From Byssothecium circinans (lineage: Eukaryota; Ascomycota; Dothideomycetes; Pleosporales; Massarinaceae), in contig ML977030.1 in assembly GCA_010015675.1 (NCBI GenBank), positions 172,724 through 236,723 on the forward strand: a stretch of 64,000 bases of DNA, in the 5' to 3' direction. Numbering within the stretch: the first letter of the stretch is position 1; each line of letters starts with the position of its first letter. Position numbers and translations under genes: made by a program. Below the pieces are notes generated by a model that saw only the letters and a program-made list of their open reading frames with translations, searched no databases and was not told the DNA's origin. Of this stretch, positions 1-11,100 are shown in pieces.

Positions 1-737
1 GGCTTGTAGTATATGTAGCCCAGGCTCGGTTGAAGGCTCGGGCATGCGACTCTTTGCGGCGCCAGGCGCTAGTGCAGCTCTGGTCATGGTAAAAGAAAAT
101 TGCAGCATCAATGCCCCAAAAAAGCAGCCTTGCTTATTTTTTGCCTCACACCGTTCTTAATTCTTAGCATGCTTTAAAAACAAAAACTTCGAGCCGTCCG
201 GGACGGATCACCTGACGCCCCACAGTCCAAGCACGTTGAGGATCCATCAATCCGAGAAGAGAAGAGAAGAGGATCTGCGCCTTTGGGATAGTTAACGCGA
301 GAGAAACAGAAGTTCTCGTCGAAAGCCGATGCACCTCCCGCCCACACTTTTTATGCGCGGTTGTGACGATCCAACATCCAACATCCCAGCCATCTTCATC
401 CTATAAAAGACACGGACTCCGCACCCCTACCCATCCACCTTCCCTCCAATCACCTAAACACCCAAACATCCAAACACCCAAACACCGAGACGCCGATCAT
501 TGTGTCCCACTCCACTCCACTCCACCGGCCGTGTCGACACCGCTGACACTATACTGCACCCTCAGAAACGGAAACAGGACCGCCTTGGTATCTGCCCTAC
601 TGAACTGCTTGCTTCCTTGAATCAGGGACGCTGATCTCGTGATTCGGAAACTGGTTGTGGACTCAGGGGTGTGAGTATTTTATCTTGCTCTGGGATGGGA
701 TGAGGAGCCGGCTAGGCGTGAAGGGGGAGGGAGAAGG

Positions 738-799
<62 letters not shown>

Positions 800-1892
800 T
801 GAAGTGGCTGACTGGGGATGATTATTTATCCAGGTCCGCCGCAAGCAGGCGCTATGTACACTACAATCAAGTTTGAGCACAGAAAAACAAGACCACTCGA
901 GAAATCACACGCAAACTTCATCGCGAGACGCTGGTGCCAGAAAATTGCAAGCGCGTAAAAATCTATCCTTCATGCAAAGTGTAGTGGGCTAAATCCTCAG
1001 AGCAGTTCTACCATGTAATATTAATCTTATTCCCTGAGGTTTTTCGCGAAACTGTGAGGCTAGGCGACCTGCACACTGCGCTGTTTAGTATGGACTTTGC
1101 GTAGAACCCGTCGCCCATGCTGATTGACAAATACGGATGATGAACCGCCACTCAAGCAAAACAATAAGACTTACAAATTATTATGTTAGATTAAGCTTTA
1201 CTAACCAATACCATGACGTTGGCAATGCTCTCCTCATAGCATGATCGCAGACATTGATCGCAATGTTGCTAACACGCCTTTTAGAGTGCCCAATACTTAA
1301 ATGCCGCCTTCATCTTAGTAAAGTTGAACGTTTTTTGAGCTTGTGGCTTTCTATCATAGTTTATGAGTGTTGGATTGAGCACTACATATATCCACTCACT
1401 GGTGAATTCTCATCGGGACTACTTTTGTCCAACAATGAGGCTCTTAAAGGTGCTTGGGATCAAGCTTCCCATTTGAAGTAGTTCTGCTCGCTGTAGATTG
1501 ATAGCAGTAATAGTCTTTGAGTAATTATCCACATGGACTGGGTATTGCACCCGTACTTTGTCGCTCCACTCATTTCGGCCTCAATAATATCTTCATCTCT
1601 TGATAATCGTGATGTCTCGTCAAACTTGAAAATGATATTGTGTTGACCGGCTTCACTCGTGCTTTTTACCGGAAATCGTGGACTTCGGTTGCTTTGTTCG
1701 CCAGGAAATGATGGCGCAACTCTTCCACTGTCCTTCATCCCAATCACGGTGGCGATGGAAATTGACTAGTTCCAGACTCAGAAGGGATACAAGTTTGCGA
1801 TTCGATACGCCGAACGACATGCCTCCATGAAAAGCGAACCCGGCATCCCTTACGAGAATCCCAGATGATAAAGGTAAGATGCTCAGCCAGAT
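1..1892. other. Intergenic region at the window start
   Basis: No convincing gene is seen. The open frames here are short, low in complexity or lack splice context. The stretch holds purine-rich runs near 255-275 and the long poly-G tract described separately. The sequence around 1460-1747 (minus) has a 95-codon frame of mixed composition that I could not assign. The region lies downstream of the degraded minus-strand regulator gene ending at 1893. Confidence 0.6.
741..797. repeat. Poly-G homopolymer, 57 bases
   Basis: An uninterrupted run of G fills 741-797 and is preceded by a G-rich purine stretch from 720. A homopolymer of this length is rare in any genome. It could be a real slippage-prone, quadruplex-capable tract, or an artefact of two-colour short-read chemistry, where missing signal is read as G. 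Sequence on both sides is ordinary mixed sequence. The exact length should not be trusted. Confidence 0.95.
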
Positions 1893-3447
1893 CTACGTAT
1901 ACATGTTGCTTGAAGAATGGGCGTTTTCCATCCCAGGCGTCGCTCTCATTAGGGTATCAAAAAACGCCATGTCCACACCCTGAAGGGCCCAGTCATCTAT
2001 GCCGGCCGCGATTGAAGGAAGTTCAGCATTCGCCTGGAGGGTATAATCGTCGTCTTGGAGAGGGTTGGAATACTGCGGCATGGATTGCTCATGATACCCA
2101 GGTGGCTGGAATTGTGCATTCGAGAACGTGGAATCATGGGTCATTACGCTCATTTGGTCAGGCGTCTGTTGTTCATTCGTAGGCGACTGAATTGGCATGG
2201 AAGCGAACGCATTGTTCAACACGGTGGAAGATTGGCGCCTCTGCGAAGGCTCCGTGCGGGTATTCTGATGCTGTGGGGCCGCTGAATCCTCGACTGACAG
2301 CTCCCGGGCGATGGGACCCTGACGAGCAATTTTGATGACGCCAAGGTATGGAATATGCAAGCGAACCTGCTCACTATTCTTCTCAACGCCCTCTTGCCCG
2401 CTATCTTCGTTTTCTCCTACACTTACGGCGGTGTAACTGCTCCCCTCAGCTGCGTCTGCCTCGAGTCTGAGTAAACGTCGGATCAGTCTGGCACTCTGTT
2501 CGGTTGTTGAGTCGCCGTTGACCCGACTCATCACGTCCATTCTCTCCAGAGCTTGGTCCAACATGGCACGGTCTGACAAGCGCTGGTGGGCGAGGAAGTC
2601 CATGCATCTCTTCCTTCATCGTTACCCATGTTGTAGCAGCCGTCACCAAGCGGCCCCTGAGTACACTTGCTGATTCAGAAAGGCCCACAACCTTTTCGCC
2701 ACATGGACTCTGTAAAGTGATTGCGAATATAAGCATCATTCTGGCCAGATTGACCGGATGGATACTGGAACCTGAAAGTTCTGTGAGAGGGTACGGTGCT
2801 GCAAGTGTCTCCTGCATCAACTTGCTGTGCGGCTGGGTGTTGACCAGGTACGTGTAGAGCGCCGGTCTGGAGCTCGCTTGGAGCAGAGCTTTGGCATCGT
2901 CTTCGACTGGAAAGGCAGCAAAAAGATGATAGAGGGCTCTTGTTTCGATATGGGATTGGCCTGATGAAGCTTGCGAGTCTGGCGTAAAATGTGTAAACAA
3001 TTAGCATGAACACTTCATTTCACTGTATTTCGTTTCGAGGTGAATACATACCTCTACAAATGTCAGAGGGGCTGGAACTAGAAGATGCGCTGGTTCGTTT
3101 GCGCGAGCGTTCGTGGTAGCAAGTCGTGGGGGTTGCTCGTTATGCCGTGGTTCTCCTGGAAGCCGACCTGTGGCGCCAACGTGGTTTCCGGTAAGAAGGT
3201 CCCTCAAGACGTCTTCCACTCTTGCGAGGCGTTCACTGAGATGCCGGTTTCCTATTTTGGCGGGGGCCAAGTCTTCCGGCAAGTCCTGACTGACACAGGG
3301 TGCACGTCGGCGGTGGCAGGCGATGCAAGTGCCAGCTTCGGGCGATGCAAATATGCACCTAATCTTCCGCCGTTTACATTCCCAGCATGACCGCGTTCCT
3401 TTGCGAACCTTGTTCCGCCTTGCTGGCGCTTCCTGGTTGGCTGGCAC
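1893..3447 (-). pseudogene. Zn2Cys6 fungal transcription factor, internally deleted relic
   Basis: The N-terminal exon (3447-3052) encodes a canonical Zn(II)2Cys6 binuclear cluster: the first three cysteines lie in CWECKRRKIRC and the last three in CIACHRRRAPC, with Cx2Cx6C spacing in both halves. This is the DNA-binding domain of a fungal regulator. A 73-bp intron (2979-3051, GTATGT to CCAG) leads to a second exon that begins like the fungal-specific regulatory domain. Around 2600-2630 the reading frame changes by one, and the frame that continues to 1893 looks like the C-terminal tail (Gln/Ser/Pro-rich) of the same kind of protein. The middle of the regulatory domain, normally a few hundred residues, is absent. 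No in-frame ATG precedes the zinc cluster; the nearest one (3476) is out of frame. I read this as a dead gene with an internal deletion plus frameshifts. The 480 bp between it and the next gene (3448-3929) hold no other gene and probably carried both promoters. Confidence 0.7.
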
Positions 3448-3929
3448 TGTAGCCGCGGTTCCTCTAAAGCGTTCATGAGAATCGAAGTCTTGGGTGGGAA
3501 ATCGTACGATACTGTTGTGCTCGCGCGTAGTTAAAGGTAATTCCGATACGGCGGAGAGGTTGCTGTGGGGTTATGGAGTCGTGGTCGGTTAGTTGAGTTG
3601 AAAGTGTGAATAGATTAGTAAGCAAACTCCGCCGTGACGGGCGAAACAGTCAGACTTAGCGCAGATGTCGATTGTATCTTGGGCAAGACGAGAAACACTC
3701 CTCTTCCACCGCTACGGGCGAAGCGGCCTGCACCCGTACGCCATCGTGGCGCCTTTGACGCGACATTTTCGCCCATTTCGGCGGGAGGGCATTTCCGCCC
3801 TCCTCGTTCTCTTACCTGTCGTGCTTAAAGCCCCTTTAACTTGGCTGCTTCTTTTCGTTTATTCTCCAGTTATCCCCAACTGCGGCGTGGACACAATTTT
3901 TATCAAGTCGTCCAAACGTGCTGGTCGAG

Positions 3930-5201
3930 ATGGATTCCGACAGCAGCAACAACAACCACAAGACCCCCAAGGCCGACGTAGAGAAGCATTCCGGTGTCGA
4001 GAAGGAAGCCAAGCCTCCCGCTCCTGCGGTTGCACCCTCACCTCCTCCGAATGGCGGACTGGTCGCATGGCTCCAGATCGCGGCGGGCTTCATCCTCTTC
4101 TTCAATACCTGGGGTTTGCTCAATGCATTTGCCGTCTTCCAGACTTACTATGAGTCCGGCGAGCTCTTCGAAGCCTCCTTCTCCGATATATCCTGGATCG
4201 GCTCCATCCAATGATTTCTGCTCCAGATCACCGGGCTCGTGGCCGGACCCATTTACGATAGAGGCTACCTCCGCTTGCTCCTTATCACGGGAAGTTTCAT
4301 GGTGGTTTTCGGTCACATGATGCTCTCTCTATGCACAGAATACTGGCAGGTGTTGTTGTCACAAGCCTTCTGCGTTGGGATAGGATCTGGCCTCCTCTTC
4401 ACTCCTACCATATCGCTCCTTCCGACCTACTTCAGCACTCACATGGGCCTTGCCGTTGGCATCGCATCTTCCGGCCCCTCGCTTGGCGGCGTGATCTACC
4501 CTATCGTGCTATACCGGCTCCTCTCCCAAGTTGGCTTTCCGTGGGCGGTACGAAGCCTCGCCTTTATCGCCCTGGCGACGTTTATTCTCCCGCTGGCCGT
4601 GATGCGGGTCCGTGTACGAGTGCCGAAGCCGCGAGCTGTGGTGGACTGGACTGCATTCCGCGACGCGCCATTCATGGTCTTCACGTTGAGCGTCCTAATC
4701 GTGTTCATCGGTAACGCGGTCCTCATCTTCTACGTCTCCTTCTACCCGGCAAACAAGGGTTTCACCAACGAGTCGCTGGTCTTCTACATGGCGGCCATCT
4801 TCAACGCCGGGTCGATCCTGGGACGTATCGCACCAAACGCGCTGTCCGATCGCATCGGCGTGTTCAACACCATGGCACCCATCACGCTGATACTAGGCAT
4901 CACGGTCCTATGTATGGCCGCTGTGGAAAATGAAGCGGGAATGATCGTCGAAGCAATCGTGACGGGATTCTTCAGCGGCGTCGTCGTCGCGCTACCACCT
5001 GTGTGCTTCCGAGTGCTCACGGAGAATAGATCTATGATTGGTACACGCATGGGCAAGGGATTTGCAATTCTCGGGAAGGTCGAGCCGTTAAATTGGACTG
5101 GGCTGTGGGCTTATGGGGGTGTAGCGGGGATCTTGTCTGGTCTGTTCGTTGCTGTGGTCCGAATCATAAGGGTCGGGGTCGCGCTGAATGCAAAGGCTTG
5201 A
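3930..5201 (+). pseudogene. MCT-type major facilitator transporter with in-frame TGA
   Basis: The translation follows the fungal monocarboxylate-transporter branch of the MFS throughout: a hydrophilic acidic N-terminus, GGLVAWLQIAAGF as first membrane segment, SDISWIGSIQ, then VAGPIYDRGYLRLL, and SLGGVIYPI in the middle. Two defects break it. A TGA at 4212-4214 sits between SIQ and FLLQITGLVAGP in the same frame, where the family has one small residue; ATG 4239 lies just downstream in frame but would drop the first helix and motif. Near 5055-5080, MGKGFAILGKVEPLNW joins two parts usually separated by about 15 residues containing a Gly-rich helix, so part of a late transmembrane segment is missing. 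Without the TGA the product would be 423 residues, close to family length. The substrate cannot be told (monocarboxylate, riboflavin and others are known in the group). Start chosen at 3930; a GTG at 3918 is also in frame. Confidence 0.8.
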
Positions 5202-5678
5202 TCAACGGATCACGATGGATGGTGGGTGGTTGGGATCTGACCTTGTATCATGCTATACGGCGTTGTTGAAAAACGAAGTGCATGGGCACCATCATATCAT
5301 TGCAGGGACTTGAATCCAGGTCTCCCAAAAATGTGAACCGACCAATGGCACGTACGCTTCTCATCTCAATGTCTGATACCTACTGTTTTCTTGAATCACG
5401 GAATATCGTTGACAGGTTGTCGACATCATTGACGCTATGGAGAAGGTTTTGGTGCGAGAAGACTTCAGGAGCTTCGATTGACGTTGAAATGAAGTGCTGA
5501 TAGCGCCGGCGGTTAGACGGAGATAAGGACTGCAAGGGCCAGATATCCGCGGTTCGGCTTGGCGGATCCCCCACACTGCATCCGTCCACAACTCTGCTCC
5601 AACCTCAACTTATCCCCACCGCAGAGCACCTCCCTTCATACCCTTCTCAACATCCAATTGAACGTCCCACACTGCAAT
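5202..5678. other. Intergenic, FKBP2 promoter side
   Basis: No gene seen. The minus strand of about 5285-5330 has a tRNA T-arm-like segment but no complete cloverleaf (see rejected items). The last 150 bp are pyrimidine-rich, as is common upstream of fungal start codons, and probably hold the FKBP2 promoter and leader. Confidence 0.5.
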
Positions 5679-6180
5679 ATGAAGGTCGCTGTTATCCTCG
5701 CGCTGGCCACGGCCACTGTTGCTGAAATCATCAATAACGAGGTACCGCCCGCAGCTTTCCGACGCTCTATGGCACTGCTAATTCTCACCAGTTCCTCAAG
5801 ACGGAAGTTATTACCGCCGTGGAATGCAACCGCAAGACCAAGGCCGGTGACAAGGTCGATGTTCACTACCGCGGCACGCTTGAGAAGGATGGCAGCGAAT
5901 TTGACGCCTCATACAACCGGGGAACCCCCCTCGACTTCAAGGTCGGCACCGGTCAGGTCATCAAGGGTTGGGATCAGGGACTGCTCGACATGTGCCCGGG
6001 CGAGAAGCGCAAGCTGACCATCCAGCCGGCTTGGGCATATGGCGAGCGTGGCGCTGGACCAATCCCCGCCAACAGTGTGCTGAGTAAGTATACTGATATA
6101 ATTGGAGGGCGGGGCTAACAATGGCAGTCTTCGAGACGGAGCTTGTTGCGATCAATGGTCAGACAAAGGACGAATTGTAA
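5679..6180 (+). CDS. ER-lumenal FKBP-type peptidyl-prolyl isomerase (FKBP2/FKBP13 type)
   Basis: FKBP prolyl cis-trans isomerase acting in the endoplasmic reticulum lumen. Three exons: 5679-5741, 5792-6083, 6128-6180; introns of 50 and 44 bp have GTACCG/GTAAGT donors and CAG acceptors. The product is 135 residues. It starts with a cleavable signal peptide ([15 protein letters not shown]), followed by the FKBP core: [58 protein letters not shown] and PANSVLIFETELV, which keep the aromatic and VIKGW pocket residues that bind substrate and FK506. The C-terminus is KDEL, a retention signal for the ER. Length and order match fungal FKBP2. The start is set by the signal peptide and the phase-0 first intron. 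The gene is intact, unlike its upstream neighbour. Confidence 0.95.
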
Positions 6181-6732
6181 ATACGACGTGACGTGACGAG
6201 TCGGCAGGAACCATATCTAGGACGATGCACGATACCCACGATGACTGGGCGCGACACAACATAGATACGCGGACAAATCATGGTTGATATAGGTATAGCA
6301 TTGATGATATGTCAGATTTGCTCACTGCTTTTTTTTATTGTTCATTTCTTCCCTTTTCTCGCTTTGGTTATCTTTTTCTTCTTCCCTGTGCTACATCACT
6401 GGCATTTGGGTGAGCCGAAGATAACCCGCACTATGGAGCCTATTTCGTCAATTCTATTGTGTCGCTCAACACGAGAACTCTGGTTGAGGGAACTTGGATG
6501 CTCCACCGTTTTCCCGACAATAGCTGTGTCTTGTATTGTGCCTTAGCGCGCCTTTTCCAAGCTCTACTTAAACTTCTCATCCAACTGTCGCTCTCTCCCT
6601 AGTTCACATCACGCACTGCACTGCCCCTCAATCTGCAACCTGCAAACGCTTTCATGCCCAACAGCTCCATTCCTTTGACTACTTTTACCAGCCCCTTCCA
6701 TAACCTCACCATTCCACCTTTTCTACCACACA
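6181..6732. other. Intergenic
   Basis: No gene recognised. Holds the 3' flank of the FKBP2 gene, a T-rich stretch near 6328-6385, and the C-rich upstream region of the next gene (6590-6730). Confidence 0.5.
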
Positions 6733-7442
6733 ATGACCGCCTCGCGAAAGCAACACCCGCAACCGCGAAACACCACGCATACTTCGCTCACAGTGTCGAT
6801 GACTCCGGTTGCGTCTCTAGTTTCTGAAGTCGCTGATGCTCGCGACGAAATCACGGAATCACGAGAGAAAACTGGGCGCGCCCCTGCACTGTCCACGACA
6901 GCCTTTCGCCCACCGCTTCTCAAGCAGACTTCCACCGCGGTGACTTGAACGTGATTTCAAACATTCAGCTCCCTGCGCTTCCTTCATCTGCCATTGCCAA
7001 TGAGACCACCGCGTCCAATGCAGCCGACGTCTCAGAGTCTGCCACAAATGACAACAACCCGGAGCCTGCCGGGACCCTCGCCGAGGACTCAGCTGTCGCG
7101 CCGATGGAGCCACCAAAACTTAGTGTCAGGAGGGCTAAAGCTCCAGCCAAGGGCATTCTGCGCACCGCCATCCAAGGTGGAAAACACAGCCGGCCAACTG
7201 CCGACAAAGTACAACCTCCCGCTGACTACCGCCCGTCGTCTCTTACCCCTCCCGCCGTCGCCGATGAGGCTCTTGAGAAGCTTCGCGCTGCTACTCAAGA
7301 GGCAGCCACTGCCCAGTCAAAGTCTGTTTTCGTCACCGACTACTCGGGTAATATCTCGGCGATGGCGGAGGACTCAATGGCCCGTGCTAAGAAGAGGAAG
7401 GGTGGCCAGGGAAAGCTCCCGCGGAGGAAGAGAAGGGCTTAG
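6733..7442 (+). CDS. Hypothetical small basic protein, exon structure uncertain
   Basis: Unrecognised. A first frame from ATG 6733 encodes a Ser/Thr-rich segment of about 70 residues; a second frame ending at TAG 7442 encodes an Ala/Pro-rich segment and a very basic tail (RAKKRKGGQGKLPRRKRRA) that would act as a nuclear localisation signal. The frames differ by two. A GT-AG pair at 6940-6968 would join them in phase, but 29 bp is too short for a normal fungal intron, so either a longer intron inside the first frame or a frameshift is needed. The segment AKGILR resembles the SILK-type docking motif of protein phosphatase 1 regulators; this is only a weak hint. The next gene downstream is also Lys-rich and probably nuclear, but no link is shown. 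Confidence 0.45.
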
Positions 7443-8183
7443 ATGTTATGGGTAGTAGGCATTATAATGCAGGTATAAGGATGTGCGGAGTTTGAAAGAG
7501 AATGGCGTGAGGTACCTAATAACATAGATTTGGCGTTCAGCATAGGTAGGTCCTTTGGGGGCGCTCATTGTTCAAGCACATGTCAGCATCCCGTTACAGC
7601 CCCATATCTTTGTTCAATCTACTTGACGGAGCATAGCTTCCCATTAGTATTAATGAAGACGTGGTTCTTTGTAAAGTCCTTCGTGGCTCATGTTCTCCCA
7701 CCTCAACACTATATAGTACAGCACATGCTTATTAAGTCCCTCGCATCTCATGTCCCTTTTCATCTACTATAGCAACACTTGAGACTCGCCATCTCCTGCT
7801 CTCCTGCATCAGCTTTGTGCTCTCTACGAGCACGATATCTAGAGTCGTTCGCCATCTTGAAGTGTCAACGCTTTTCCTTTCCTGCCCTCAGACTCCCTGC
7901 ATTGTATGACGTAGCGGCAGGGGAGCTCACTCCCACGCTCATGAACAGCAGCACGCGTCTCCACTAGCGTGTTACTCACCGTGATTCTTGGCAACGCAGT
8001 TGTTATAAAGTCCCTCCCTCTACGCTGTTGCACTGTGCACCCTTTCCCATCACAACCGCACCCACCCGCACTGAGTCAACCTCCCACGTGCTTTGATCAC
8101 GGACTTTGCCACAGTGCACAACACCCTCTATACACTCATTGTAAACACTCCCTTACATTGTTGTTCCATTGACCGTCTTCGCC
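7443..8183. other. Intergenic with short direct repeats
   Basis: No gene seen. Two imperfect copies of a block of about 22 bp (7670s: AAGTCCTTCGTGGCTCATGT; 7730s: AAGTCCCTCGCATCTCATGT) lie some 60 bp apart, and AAGTCCCTC recurs near 8007. The last 100 bp are C/T-rich and lead into the next start codon. Confidence 0.5.
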
Positions 8184-11100
8184 ATGACTGGCAGCAGGGG
8201 TCCGTGGATGCCGCCGGAGATCCGAAATGGAAATCCAAAAGTTGCAGCTGCATACAAGGCCGCCGCAGCCCGGGTATGTAACATTATCAATAGATTCTCT
8301 CAATTACGCAATGCTAATTTCGTCTTACAGGCTAGGGTACCCTCCTGGGGCAACCCGACCTGGGGTTCTGCTGCAACTCAAGCACGCATTGCAGCACGTC
8401 CACCCGTTCCCCTGCCCGCACCCCTACCCGCACAGCCTCAAGTTCCGCGACCCGTCGCATCTCGTTCTACGCCGGTGCCAATGGCACCTCTAGACAACAT
8501 GGACTGGAACGACTTGCGCAAATCCTGTGAGTTCAGGCTGGATATCGCCACTGTCCAGCAGCGCAAGCTTGAGGACTTCGACGACACTTACAGTGCGGTC
8601 AAGTCCTACGCCAAGTCCCTCGACGAGCCTTTTTTCGACGAGCATGGCCGCCCTTCCAAGCTGTTCAACGAGTTCGGCCAAGTCGTTGATCTCCCTGGCA
8701 TGTCGTCGAGGATTCTATCAGCCCTTGCTGGCATGTCAGAGCCTTTTGCCCAGATGCAGAAGAGCAGCAACGAGGAGGTGGAAGTACTCAAGAAGATGCT
8801 GCACATTACCGAGCTGGGCATGGAGGGTAAGGTTCGCGAGGAAGGGAACCGGTTGGCGGCGGATGAGTTGAGGAAGGCGAGGCTCATGATGCGGTTCATG
8901 GCTGCTGCTGATGAGGCTATGCCTGTCTGGACGCTGATGCGTGGTATCGACAAGCTTCCCCGTCAAAACCTCTCGACACCTTGCCCTACGCAGGCACCTC
9001 AGCCTCCTGTCGATATGCAACAGAGTATCAAGCCTCCTCGCCATGATTCGCCTTCTGCCTCAGCACCTGTCTCTCCGCGAAAAGAGGTTCCCAATTCTCC
9101 AGTCTCTGGCCTGAATGCGGTAACTATCCAGTCCAAAGAGGTTGGCAATCCTTCAGAGGTCGTGAAGCCACGCGAGGATATATTCATTCGTCAGGTCCCC
9201 GCCGCCGAAGAAGTCGCTCGCAAGGTCAAGGTCAAGGTCAACAAAGCCGACGAGAAGAGAGCAACCGCTGAGAACAAGGTGGCTGAGCAGATTAATAAGG
9301 TGGCAACCGCTGCGACGCAGGCTCTCGATATGGATGTCGACACCACACGGCCGCAAGATGTCATCGTTCCTGTTGCGGATGCGGTCATGGCCGAAGCTCC
9401 TGCCGAGGGACAGAAGTTGGAGAACCAGAAGAAGCCGGTCGAGCCAGAGCAGCTGGCTACGCAAGAGAAGCCAACTGAGCCAGAGATGCCGGTTGCGCAA
9501 GAGAAGACGGCCCAAGAGGCGAAGTCTACCCAAGAAGAAAAGCCGACCGAACCCGAGAAGCCCTCTGAGGCCGAGAGGCAGACAGAGTCAGAGCCCAAGG
9601 ATTCTGTGGATGACGGAAAGAAAGTAAGCAGAAAGTTCGTTGATAATTTTATATGGACGCTGACCAACAAACCACAGGCCACCGTTCCCGAGGCCGACAA
9701 GTCTACGCCACCCTCACCGATCGCGGTCACTGGACCAGAACCCGTCTACCCCGCCGTGAGCAACGAAAAGCTCGCGGAGAAATTGAAAAAGTTTCAGAAG
9801 AGCGGGTTTAAAATCCGTGGCATTGCGAAGAAGGGTGCCGAGAAGAAAGACGGTGAAGTGGCTACGACGGAGACTGCCAGTGAGGGCGGCAAGGCGGCAG
9901 AGCCGCAGGAGTCAGCGCCTGCCGTTTCTAACAAGCCGGTCGGCAAGATTGAGCCAGTGGTGCAAGCTCCTGTCATCAAAAAGGAGCTGGCCAACCCACC
10001 GCGTCAGGGATCCGCAGCCTCCCAAGTTCCCTCGTATTCCCAAACCCCGAATGCATCTCGTGGCCGCTCATTGCGTACCGACAATGGGAAAGGCAATGCT
10101 CGTGACCGATCCCGCTCCCGATCTCCGCGCCCCGAGCGCCCCCAGAATGAGCGTCGCCGAGACCGCGATGCCCCTCGCCGTGAGAATGGAGATCGTCTCT
10201 CTCGACGACCGACCACTGCGGCAACTGAGCAAGAGGTTAGATCGGCAGCGAAGGCCCGAGAAGATAGCAAAAATACTCAGGATACATCTTCCTCCCACAG
10301 CTCTCGTGCCCAGCCGCTCCAGAATCGTTACCAGCTCTCCAAGCCAGGCCCGCCTGCTGCACCTAACAAGAAGCGTGAGAGTTCTGAGCCCTCTCGTGCA
10401 TCCGCACCCCAGAAGAAGGTCCCTCCCAAGAAGCGGCGCCACGATGAGACAGATTCGGAGAGCTCCAGGGAATCTGAAGCCGAAAAGCGGCCCAGAAAGC
10501 GTCTGAAGTCCCGTGCAGCCGCAAAAGCCCAAGCCACGGCCAAAGCCAAAGCCAACGCCGACAGTGACTCCGCAGCCGATCAGAGCCCAAGCACTCGTGC
10601 TCCAAATGAGGACCCCGAAGACAACTGGCTCGAGAAGGCATTGCTGGAGAAGAAAAAGATGCGGGAGGCTAAGGAGAAGCTCGAGCAGGCAGAAAAGGAC
10701 AGAAAAGAGGCTGAGTCGACCAAAATTGCGTCTCTTGCTGAGATCCGTCGCCGTCGTGCTGACCCGAATGCTCGTGGTGTGGCGAGGGTGATCAAGCGCG
10801 GGTTAAATTGGGAGTCTGTAAAGGAGGAGATGCAGGGTTTCTTGGTCCCTGATGGGAATTCCTCTGCTGAGTCTGAAGACGAGGACGAGGCCGTGAAGGC
10901 CCGCGAAAAGAAGAAACCATCGCCAGCCAACACTCCTGCCGAGAGCTCCCAGTCTGCAAAGAAGGACAAGAAAAGCAAGAGCACGAAAGCCAAATCCGTG
11001 CCTAAGGCTACAGACGAGGCAACTGCTGGAGAGTCTGATCATGAGGGCGACGCCGCGAAAGTGCGGGACAAGAAGAAGAAGATGGCATCTAGCGCTCAAG

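Noticed and set aside
1460..1747. 95-codon minus-strand frame
   Set aside because: Composition is natural but there is no homology signal, and it lies in a region of decayed DNA.
4212..4214. TGA as selenocysteine codon or reassigned codon
   Set aside because: The family has no Cys or Sec requirement here, Pezizomycotina are not known to use Sec, and TGA ends intact genes in this window (for example at 27304).
5285..5340. tRNA-like T-arm on the minus strand (GATTCAAGTCCC)
   Set aside because: No matching acceptor stem, D-arm or anticodon stem could be folded around it; at best a fragment.
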